Assembly: GCF_040267685.1 (NCBI RefSeq)
Contig: NZ_CP158367.1
Location: 1,116,001-1,180,000, forward strand
DNA length: 64,000 nt
Reading direction: 5' to 3'
Origin: Proteinivorax tanatarense
GTDB lineage: Bacteria; Bacillota; Proteinivoracia; Proteinivoracales; Proteinivoracaceae
The translations under genes and the position numbers were made by a program. A model generated the notes under the pieces. It was not told the origin of the DNA. It worked only from the letters and a program-made list of their open reading frames with translations, and did not search any database. Shown in pieces: positions 1 through 7,228 of the stretch (positions are counted from its first letter, which is position 1; each line of letters opens with the position of its first letter).

Positions 1-130
1 AGAAATAATTAAGAGCGCAAGATACTGTGACGGACAGGAAAAAGGGAGGTGCAGAAGATAAAGGTGAAAGTGCGGTAGCTAGTTAAAATTTTGGAAAAAG
101 TACATAAATTTATACTTGAGGTGAAAATGT

Positions 131-895
131 ATGAAATTAATATCGTGGAATGTCAACGGACTAAGGGCGTGTTTAAAGAAAGGATTTTTAGATTCCTTCA
201 AAGAATTAGATGCTGATATCTTCGCTGTACAGGAGACAAAGCTTCAACCAGGTCAGGTCGAACTAGATGTTCAAGGGTACTATGACTATTGGAATTATGC
301 TAAAAATAAGAAAGGTTACTCTGGGACAGTTATTTTTACTAAGGTAAAACCATTAAATGTTCAAAACGGAATAGGTTTAGAAGAACATGACCAGGAAGGA
401 AGGACAATTACTTTAGAGTTTGATGGGTTCTTTTTTGTTAATGTGTATACTCCAAACTCTCAAAGAGGTCTTGCTAGACTAGATTATAGGATGAATTGGG
501 AAGAAAATTTTAGAGAGTATCTAAAGAAGTTAGATGAGAAAAAACCTGTGATTTTATGTGGTGATTTTAACGTCGCTCATAAAGAAATTGATATCAAAAA
601 TCCTAAAAGCAACAGAAAGAATGCTGGCTTTACAATAGAGGAGCGGGATAAACTTACTCAGTTACTAAAGGCGGGATTTATCGATACTTATAGAAACTTT
701 TACCCTAAAAGAGAAGAGGCCTATACATGGTGGTCCTATATGCGCCAAGCTAGAGATAGAAATATAGGGTGGAGGTTAGATTATTTTATAGTATCTGAGC
801 GCTTAAAAGATAAATTAAACGATTCCATAATTTATGATGATATAATGGGGAGTGACCATTGTCCAGTTGGGTTAAAACTAGATAATTTAACTTAA
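131..895 (+). CDS. xthA: Exonuclease III (AP endonuclease, EEP family)
   Basis: This is a DNA repair enzyme of the exonuclease III family, which cleaves 5' of abasic sites and degrades 3' ends. The 254-residue length is normal for the family. Visible motifs are NVNGLR near residue 7, QETK with the metal-binding Glu at 35, GDFN at 144-147, GWRLDYF near 213 and the C-terminal SDH at 241-243. These cover the catalytic and metal-binding positions of the endonuclease/exonuclease/phosphatase fold. A GAGGTG ribosome binding site lies 6 nt before the ATG. The gene appears to be monocistronic. The first 130 bases of the window contain only a possible tail of an upstream gene, which I cannot assign. 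Confidence 0.95.
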   Translation: MKLISWNVNGLRACLKKGFLDSFKELDADIFAVQETKLQPGQVELDVQGYYDYWNYAKNKKGYSGTVIFTKVKPLNVQNGIGLEEHDQEGRTITLEFDGFFFVNVYTPNSQRGLARLDYRMNWEENFREYLKKLDEKKPVILCGDFNVAHKEIDIKNPKSNRKNAGFTIEERDKLTQLLKAGFIDTYRNFYPKREEAYTWWSYMRQARDRNIGWRLDYFIVSERLKDKLNDSIIYDDIMGSDHCPVGLKLDNLT

Positions 896-955
896 CATTT
901 TTGTTCAATTTATGTTACCATAAACTTTTGAGATTATCATAAGGAGTGGTTAGAC

Positions 956-1969
956 ATGTTGGACACAAACTATAGAGTTACTGACAAAGAAACTTGGTAT
1001 GGAAGAGTAGATAGCAAGGAAAATTATGATGCTTTTAGATGGCATCAATGGGTGCAGCTATTAAATCTAAATGACAAAAATTTATCCCAATATATGGGTG
1101 AGCTTGGTTTTGCTTTTATAGGGTTTTGTTGTGATGAGGGTGTAAAAAAAAATAAAGGGCGAGAAGGTGCTGCTAAAGGCCCTTTTGCTATCAGACAAGA
1201 GTTAGCTAATCTGCCTTGTAGGTTTTCTCAAGAAGTTAAACTATTTGATGCAGGAGATATTTGGTGTGATGGTGTGTCGTTGGAAAAAAGTCAGGATTTA
1301 CTTGCTAAAGCAGTGCAAAGGATTTTGGATTTAAACTTATTTCCAATTATTCTAGGAGGTGGGCATGAACTTGCTTTTGGTAGTTTTAACGGTATTAAAA
1401 ATCATCTAACTTCAAAAAAGCAAAATGCTAACCTTGGAATAATTAATTTCGATGCACATTTTGATTTGCGGCCATACTCTAATGGAGGAAGCTCTGGTAC
1501 AATGTTTAAACAGATTGCAGATGATTGTATAAAAACAAAAACGGATTTTAATTATCTTTGTCTTGGAATTCAAAATCATAGTAATACAAAGGCTTTATTT
1601 AATATAGCAGAAGAACTTGGTGTTAATTATGTGCTAGCAAAAGATATAATTTATAATGATACTTGGGCTGTCTTGGAACAAATTGATACGTTTATTAGGC
1701 CAATTGATGAAATATATATTACGATCTGTTCTGATGTATTTTCGTCGGCTTTTGCCCCTGGAGTTAGTTCTACACAGCCACTAGGTTTGAATCCTGAGCA
1801 AGTATTGAAGTTTATTAAGTATATTTTAAGGACAAAAAAAGTAGTGGGATTTGATGTAGCTGAAGTTTCCCCAAGATTTGATCAAGATAATACTACAGCT
1901 AACTTAGTTTCTGTATTGATATTTGCTTTGGTGACAACTATGGCTACAAACTGTAAATTATCGTGGTAA
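956..1969 (+). CDS. Formimidoylglutamase-like hydrolase (arginase/ureohydrolase family)
   Basis: A 337-residue ureohydrolase, most like formimidoylglutamase (HutG), which releases formamide from N-formimino-glutamate in histidine breakdown. Metal-site motifs are GGGHE at 134-138 and DAHFD at 166-170. The third motif, normally SxDxDxxDP, reads ICSDVFSSAFAPG at 257-269, so the first Asp position holds Cys258. The AFAPGVS string resembles formimidoylglutamases rather than arginase or agmatinase. No other hut gene is nearby, so the substrate is inferred from the family. The start is supported by an AAGGAG site. Family assignment is firm and the exact substrate less so. Confidence 0.78.
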   Translation: MLDTNYRVTDKETWYGRVDSKENYDAFRWHQWVQLLNLNDKNLSQYMGELGFAFIGFCCDEGVKKNKGREGAAKGPFAIRQELANLPCRFSQEVKLFDAGDIWCDGVSLEKSQDLLAKAVQRILDLNLFPIILGGGHELAFGSFNGIKNHLTSKKQNANLGIINFDAHFDLRPYSNGGSSGTMFKQIADDCIKTKTDFNYLCLGIQNHSNTKALFNIAEELGVNYVLAKDIIYNDTWAVLEQIDTFIRPIDEIYITICSDVFSSAFAPGVSSTQPLGLNPEQVLKFIKYILRTKKVVGFDVAEVSPRFDQDNTTANLVSVLIFALVTTMATNCKLSW

Positions 1970-2037
1970 AAATGTGATGTGTTTCTCTTGTTAAACAAAA
2001 GATGTAAAATAGTGGAATAAATGAATACTATTGGGGT

Positions 2038-2065
2038 TTGACAATCACTTTAGATAGTATATAAT
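2038..2065 (+). promoter_or_regulatory. SigA-type promoter for the RlpA-like gene
   Basis: A TTGACA -35 (2038-2043) and a TATAAT -10 (2060-2065) are separated by 16 bp, about 50 bp before the start of the downstream wall protein. Both hexamers match consensus exactly. Confidence 0.75.
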
Positions 2066-2117
2066 GTTGATATTGAAAATAAGATGTAGTATAAGACTTA
2101 ATTGACGTGGGGTGAGG

Positions 2118-3143
2118 ATGATTTTAAAAAAGATTTTTGGTATGACAGTGGTATTTCTATTGCTGCTAATAGGTATAGGAACGGTTTTTTCTCAGAACTA
2201 TACAGAAGTAACTATATTTAAAGATAATGAAGTATTTACTGTTAATACTCAAGAAAAAAGAGTGGGGGAAATTTTGAAAGAATCTGAAATGGATATTAAT
2301 GAATATCATAAAGTTTACCCTGATAAAAGTGAACTATTGGAATCTAAGTATATTTATATTGAAACAGGAAGTAAAGTAACAATCGATGTTGATGGCGAAC
2401 AAAAAGAGATAATAAGTTGGGAACCAAACATTGAGTCACTTTTATTTTCTCAAAGGATTGAGTTAGGAGATAAAGATATATTAAGTTTGGATAAAGGTAC
2501 TGAGCTTGAGGATGGTCTAAAAGTAGATATAACAAGAGTAACAAAAGAAACTGTTGTTGAAGAGGAAGAGGTAGGTTTTGAAACTGAACATGTTGACAAC
2601 TCTAATTTGTTATCGGGGAGTACTGAGGTTAAAAATGAAGGTAACAAAGGAGTTAGAAAGATAACATATGAGCATATTTTTCATGATGGTGAAAAAGTAA
2701 GTAGTAAAAAAATAGATGATGAAATAGTCAAAGAACCTAAAAATCAAATAGTTTATGTTGGGACAAAAGAGGAGCAGGTAGCTAGTTCAAATTCATCAAG
2801 AGATGATAGAGCACCCCAAGCTTCTCGTGGTAGAACTGAAGAAACATCAGGAGAGGTGTTTACGGGAAAGGCTTCTTATTATGGTAGTGAACTACATGGC
2901 CAACTCACAGCTAGTGAAGAAGTATTTGATAAAAACAAATTTACTGCTGCTCATCCTACTTTAGAATTTGGGACTGTTGTAAGGGTAACCTTAAAATCCA
3001 CAGGTAGAAGTGTTGATGTGCGAATCAATGACCGAGGGCCCCATGTTCCTGGTATAATGATTGACTTATCTAAAGCAGCAGCTTCTGAGATTGGTTTAGT
3101 TGGACCAGGTATAGGAGAGGTAAAAGTAGAAGTTATAAAATAA
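2118..3143 (+). CDS. Secreted cell-wall protein: DUF348 repeats, G5 domain, RlpA-like double-psi beta-barrel
   Basis: A secreted or membrane-anchored wall protein. A hydrophobic N-terminal segment (about residues 5-25) is a signal or anchor. Two DUF348-type repeats follow (about 30-75 and 80-125), then a G5-like domain (about 130-215), a Ser/Arg-rich linker and a C-terminal RlpA/3D-type double-psi barrel (about 245-341) with ASYYG, NDRGP and IDLSKAA motifs. This layout resembles YabE/Rpf-like lytic transglycosylases that remodel peptidoglycan. The reading frame opens with GTG at 2112, but ATG 2118 is better spaced from the GTGGGG site. A SigA-like promoter precedes it and a strong terminator follows, so it is monocistronic. 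Confidence 0.85.
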   Translation: MILKKIFGMTVVFLLLLIGIGTVFSQNYTEVTIFKDNEVFTVNTQEKRVGEILKESEMDINEYHKVYPDKSELLESKYIYIETGSKVTIDVDGEQKEIISWEPNIESLLFSQRIELGDKDILSLDKGTELEDGLKVDITRVTKETVVEEEEVGFETEHVDNSNLLSGSTEVKNEGNKGVRKITYEHIFHDGEKVSSKKIDDEIVKEPKNQIVYVGTKEEQVASSNSSRDDRAPQASRGRTEETSGEVFTGKASYYGSELHGQLTASEEVFDKNKFTAAHPTLEFGTVVRVTLKSTGRSVDVRINDRGPHVPGIMIDLSKAAASEIGLVGPGIGEVKVEVIK

Positions 3144-3152
3144 AAAAAGTTT

Positions 3153-3180
3153 AAAGCGCTGCCAAAAGCAGCGCTTTTTA
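3153..3180 (+). terminator. Rho-independent terminator of the RlpA-like gene
   Basis: A 10-bp perfect stem (AAAGCGCTGC with GCAGCGCTTT) closes a CAAAA loop and runs into T-rich sequence. The group II intron-like fragment begins 8 nt beyond the stem. Confidence 0.9.
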
Positions 3181-3185
3181 TGTTA

Positions 3186-4215
3186 GTGCGCTCAGCATGC
3201 GTTAACTTGGCGGGGGAAAGTCCGCTGTGGGCTTGGTAGTGGGAATTATTAGGGAAAAGCAGGTCAAAACCTTTATTTAGCCACGAAAACGTCTATATTT
3301 GCTTATTCTGCTGGGACTAAGAGCTGGATTAGAAATTAGATTTGATGCCGGGTCTGTAATGGCCATCACGACCTCAAGGTGGTATAAAGTGTTCTCATTG
3401 GATTTCTAGGATTATTACACTACTGTATGAGCTTTCTAACAGTAACTTTTATGCCTAGTTTGAATAGCTAGTTTATTTTATTACTGACCTAGCATGTAGC
3501 TAGTTTGGAAAAAGAATTTGGTCCCAGCATGTAGCTAATTTATACGTTTTAGTGGCCAACTAAGGACTTAAATGTGATCTTACTATTTTGACCTTTGTAG
3601 TGATGGATATTTAGCGTTGGTAGCTAAACATGCTTTGTAAGGCAAGTCAAAACCTTTATTAGCCACGAAAACGTCGATATTTGCTTATTCTGCTGGGACT
3701 AAGAGCTGGATTAGAAATTAGATTTGATGCCGGGTCTGTAATGGCCATCACGACTTCCAAGGTGGTATAAAGTGTTCTTGTTGGATTTCTAAGATTATTA
3801 CACTATTGTATGAGCTTTCAAATAGTAACTTTTATGCCTAGTTTGAATAGCTAGTTTATTTTATTACTGACCCAGCATGTAGCTAATTTATACGTTTTAG
3901 TGGCCAACTTAGGGCTTAAATATCATCTATTTTGACCTTCGTAGTGATGGATATTTCTTTGGAAAGCAGGTCAAAACCTTTATTAGCCACGAAAACGTCG
4001 ATATTTGCTTATTCTGCTGGGACTAAGAGCTGGATTAGAAATTAGATTTGATGCTGGGTCTGTAATGGCCATCGGCGACTTCCAAGGTGGTATAAAGTGT
4101 TTTCATTGGATGTTATTACACTACTGTATGAGCCTTTTTAAAACATAGCATGTCAAATGGAGTGAATTTTATGACTAGTTAAATAGCTATTTTAATCAGT
4201 AGATGAGATAATTTG
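3186..4215 (+). repeat. Three tandem copies of a group II intron-derived, ORF-less repeat
   Basis: This long non-coding stretch begins with GTGCGCTCAGC, the GUGYG-type 5' end of bacterial group II introns. It continues with text resembling intron domain I (GTGGGCTTGGTAGTGGGAA, 3226-3244). Three head-to-tail copies of a conserved unit follow, starting at the GTCAAAACC element at 3263, 3646 and 3970. The spacings are therefore 383 and 324 bp. Each unit carries GCCACGAAAACGTC, TTGCTTATTCTGCTGGGAC and TGGTATAAAGTGTT. Copies 1 and 2 also share a long tail with CAGCATGTAGCTA; copy 3 decays after about 4215. I see no reverse transcriptase ORF and no domain V. The intron origin is a recognition call; the repetition itself is directly visible. 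Confidence 0.65.
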
Positions 4216-4320
4216 AATTGATTAGTTTAGAAGGGTTTTTATATATTATGACGAATTAATAATATTAGCCTAAGTTATTAACGTAGTGTAAAATTTGCAA
4301 ATGTTAGGATGAAAACAATA

Positions 4321-5418
4321 ATGATTAAGAGAAAAACACCAGATTTTGGTATGCTACTTGTTACTTTTATATTGCTTGGCATTGGCTTGGTGATGGTATA
4401 TAGTTCCACGGCCGTTTTATCTTTAAACAATTTTGGTACTAGCTTTTATTATTTAAAGAGACAAGTTTTATTTGTAATCCTTGGGCTTATATGTATGTAC
4501 ATATGTATGTGTTTAAATTATTGGAAATGGAAACAGTTACTTAAGATACTTTTTTTGCTAAACTTTGCTTTTCTGTTACTAGTTCTCATCCCTGGTGTTG
4601 GACATGAAGTTGGAGGAGCGACTAGATGGATTAACCTAGGCTTTATGCGATTTCAACCTTCAGATTTAACTAAATTTGTTACCGTGTTGTTTACTGCCAA
4701 TTATTTATCATCTAGAGATGAGAGAGTCAAAAATTTTTTTGGAGGAACGTTACCGTTAATGATAGTTTTGGGGATAACATTTGCCTTGATTATGCAACAA
4801 CCTGATTTTGGCACTGGTATGACTATTGTAGGTTTTGTGGGTATTATGCTTTTCATCGCAGGAGCACCTTTTAAGCAACTTGTACCATTGGGGGTTGTTG
4901 GTGTATCTGGTTTGCTAGTAATTGCTCAATTGGCACCATATAGATTACAAAGAATGACAGTTTTTTGGGATCCATGGGTTGACCCTCTTGGTTCAGGCTA
5001 TCAAATAATTCAGTCTTTATATGCAGTAGTAGGTGGAGGACTTACGGGAGTTGGACTTGGAGCTAGCAAGCAAAAAATGGATTATTTGCCAGAGGGTCAA
5101 ACTGATTTTATTTTTTCTATTTTAACTGAAGAGTTAGGATTTTTAGGTGGTACTTTTGTAATAGTATTATTTTGCCTTTTTACTTGGAGAGGCTTCAAAA
5201 TTGCGGCAGCAGCTCCGGATAGATTTAGCTATCTTTTGGCTGTTGGTCTTACTGTTATGATATCATTCCAAGCTTTTATTAACATAGGCGTGGCTATAGC
5301 TATGTTACCTACAACAGGGTTGACCCTACCTTTAATAAGCTTTGGAGGAACTTCTTTGTTAATAACACTGTCAAGTATAGGTGTGATTTTAAATATTTCT
5401 AGATTTTCTACAGAATAA
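4321..5418 (+). CDS. SEDS-family peptidoglycan glycosyltransferase (FtsW/SpoVE/RodA type)
   Basis: A polytopic membrane protein of about 365 residues with roughly ten hydrophobic segments. It polymerises lipid II glycan strands together with a class B penicillin-binding protein. Family signatures include the RWINLGFMRFQPSDLTK stretch, the WDPW...GSGYQIIQS region, and PEGQTDFIF...EELGFLG followed by LPTTGLTLPLISFGG near the C terminus. The reading frame opens at ATG 4309, but that codon abuts the AGGATG site; ATG 4321 has normal spacing and is preferred. It stands alone, outside any mur/fts cluster. That would suit a SpoVE-like sporulation role as well as FtsW, and sequence alone does not decide. 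Confidence 0.88.
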   Translation: MIKRKTPDFGMLLVTFILLGIGLVMVYSSTAVLSLNNFGTSFYYLKRQVLFVILGLICMYICMCLNYWKWKQLLKILFLLNFAFLLLVLIPGVGHEVGGATRWINLGFMRFQPSDLTKFVTVLFTANYLSSRDERVKNFFGGTLPLMIVLGITFALIMQQPDFGTGMTIVGFVGIMLFIAGAPFKQLVPLGVVGVSGLLVIAQLAPYRLQRMTVFWDPWVDPLGSGYQIIQSLYAVVGGGLTGVGLGASKQKMDYLPEGQTDFIFSILTEELGFLGGTFVIVLFCLFTWRGFKIAAAAPDRFSYLLAVGLTVMISFQAFINIGVAIAMLPTTGLTLPLISFGGTSLLITLSSIGVILNISRFSTE

Positions 5419-5533
5419 AAAAACAGATTGCAGGAATAATATACCTCGGTGTTGAATAAAATATATACTTAAGAGAAATGTGTGTCACTGTATTAATTTT
5501 TAAACTACTTAAAAATTGTGGAGGTGCAGGTAA

Positions 5534-5932
5534 ATGGAAGAACAAAATTTGTTGGTAAATGAAGGTTATGGAACAATTAGAATAGCAGATGAAGTTGTAG
5601 CAGTAATTTCTGGTATTGCAGCCACAAACATTGAAGGAGTAGCCGGCATGAGTGGAGGGGTAGCTGGTGATTTAGCTGAGATGATTGGTCGCAAAAACCT
5701 TTCTAAAGGAATAAAAGTAAATGTCGGCGAGACAGAAACTGCTATCGACATTTTTATTGTTGTGGAATATGGTACAAAAATTCCTGATGTGACAAAGAAA
5801 ATACAAGACGAAGTTAAGAAAAATGTAGAAAATATGACAGGCTTATCTGTAGTAGAGGTAAATGTTCATGTTACAAGTGTTAAAATTGAAGACGAAAACA
5901 AGAAGAAAAAAGAACAGCCTAAGCTTAAATAA
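5534..5932 (+). CDS. Asp23/Gls24 family envelope stress protein (copy 1)
   Basis: A 132-residue Asp23 domain protein (DUF322) with the typical IADEVVAVISGIAATNIEGV start, a GMSGGVAG core and a charged Lys-rich tail. Asp23 proteins are cytosolic, associate with the membrane through AmaP-like anchors and are linked to envelope or alkaline stress. A very similar paralogue lies at 14617-15009 beside amaP, whereas this copy has no anchor gene next to it. A GGAGGTG site precedes the ATG. It is followed by its own terminator, so it is probably transcribed alone. Confidence 0.9.
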   Translation: MEEQNLLVNEGYGTIRIADEVVAVISGIAATNIEGVAGMSGGVAGDLAEMIGRKNLSKGIKVNVGETETAIDIFIVVEYGTKIPDVTKKIQDEVKKNVENMTGLSVVEVNVHVTSVKIEDENKKKKEQPKLK

Positions 5933-5949
5933 TCAGCAAAATAGATTGG

Positions 5950-5992
5950 AAAAGTAGAACGGGTACTTAAAAATACTCGTTCTACTTTTTAT
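5950..5992 (+). terminator. Terminator of asp23 copy 1
   Basis: A 16-bp stem with one G-T wobble (AAAAGTAGAACGGGTA with TACTCGTTCTACTTTT) around a short A-rich loop, followed by T residues. Confidence 0.85.
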
Positions 5993-6131
5993 TTTATTGT
6001 AGAATAATATATTGTATGACATTATAACGTTGTAGAAAAACATTAATAGCTAAAAAAGGATAAATGTGATATACTAATATTCGGGTTATCGTTTAATATG
6101 CCTAAAATCTATAATATGAGGTGGTAAATAA

Positions 6132-7175
6132 ATGAAAACTAAAATTGGGATTAACGGTTTTGGCAGAATTGGTAAGGCTGTACTTAAAGCATCTTTTGCG
6201 GAAAAACAAGATATTGAAATAGTTGCTATTAACAGCACCTCGGGGCCCGAAAAACATGCTCATATTCTAAAATATGATTCTTTATATGGAGTTATGGATC
6301 AAGAAGTTACGGCAACTGAGGACGCTTTGATTATTGATGATAAAATAATTAAATTTACAGCTTATAGAGACCCTGCTGATATACCTTGGTCAGATATGGG
6401 AGTTGAAATTGTTATAGAATCAACCGGAATTTTTTTGACAAAGGAAGCGGCTTCAAAACATTTTGAAGGTGGAGCTAAAAAAGTTATACTATCAGCTCCT
6501 GCTAAAGGGGGGGAAGATCTAACTGTAGTTATGGGGGTAAATGAAGCCCAATATAATCATAGAAGGCATCATATTTTATCAAATGCTTCATGTACAACTA
6601 ATTGTTTAGCACCTATTGCTAAAGTTTTGGAAAAAGCCTTTGGAATTGAAAAAGGGTTGATGACCACTATCCATGCCTTTACAAATGATCAACGGGTGCT
6701 GGACATGCCTCATAAAGATTTACGTCGGGCTAGGTGTGCAAGTGAGTCTATTATACCCACTACAACAGGAGCTGCAAAAGCTGTTGCTAAGGTAATACCT
6801 AGTTTGGAAGGAAGACTTAATGGAATGGCAATGCGTGTTCCAATTCCTGTTGGCTCGGTGGTAGATCTAGTAGTTGAGTTGAAGAAAGACGTAAGTGTAG
6901 AGCAAGTAAATTCTAAGTTAAAAGAAATGGCAGAATCTGAGTTAAAAGGTATTTTAGGGTATAGTGAAGCACCACTAGTGTCTATCGATTATAAAAAAGA
7001 TCCTAGATCTTCTATTGTTGATGGACTTTCTACTATGAAAGTTAGGAACAACATGATTAAGGTAGTTGCATGGTATGATAATGAATGGGGTTATTCATGC
7101 AGATTATTAGATCTAGCAAGTTATGTAGCAAAGTCTTTGCAGAGTGTAAACAATCAAGATTTCAAAGCTATTTAA
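6132..7175 (+). CDS. gap: Glyceraldehyde-3-phosphate dehydrogenase, GapB-like
   Basis: A 347-residue phosphorylating GAPDH. The Rossmann motif NGFGRIG is at 8-14, the catalytic SNASCTTNC at 150-158 (Cys154), the partner His at 181, and DNEWGYS near the C terminus. After beta-2, where NAD-specific enzymes have an Asp (VNDLTD), the sequence reads INSTS at 33-37. That resembles the gluconeogenic NADP-preferring GapB of Bacillus (INASY). The gene is monocistronic, with no pgk, tpi or eno nearby, which also fits a separate gluconeogenic enzyme. The cofactor preference is inferred; the enzyme family is certain. The RBS is GAGGTGG. Confidence 0.93.
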   Translation: MKTKIGINGFGRIGKAVLKASFAEKQDIEIVAINSTSGPEKHAHILKYDSLYGVMDQEVTATEDALIIDDKIIKFTAYRDPADIPWSDMGVEIVIESTGIFLTKEAASKHFEGGAKKVILSAPAKGGEDLTVVMGVNEAQYNHRRHHILSNASCTTNCLAPIAKVLEKAFGIEKGLMTTIHAFTNDQRVLDMPHKDLRRARCASESIIPTTTGAAKAVAKVIPSLEGRLNGMAMRVPIPVGSVVDLVVELKKDVSVEQVNSKLKEMAESELKGILGYSEAPLVSIDYKKDPRSSIVDGLSTMKVRNNMIKVVAWYDNEWGYSCRLLDLASYVAKSLQSVNNQDFKAI

Positions 7176-7185
7176 TTTCATAAGC

Positions 7186-7226
7186 AAAGGAAGGCTGGCA
7201 CTTAAAAAGACAGCCTTCCTTTCCTT
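7186..7226 (+). terminator. Terminator of gap, near the convergent 3' end of the MORN gene
   Basis: A 12-bp perfect stem (AAAGGAAGGCTG with CAGCCTTCCTTT) lies between two convergent genes and could serve both. Confidence 0.8.
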
Positions 7227-7228
7227 TA

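Noticed and set aside
2..61. Possible C-terminal tail of an upstream gene
   Set aside because: One frame stays open for 19 codons from the window edge to a TAA, but this is too short to assign or to distinguish from chance.
3186..4215. CRISPR array
   Set aside because: The repeat units are over 300 bp, only three in number and nearly contiguous, with no short repeat/spacer alternation and no cas genes.
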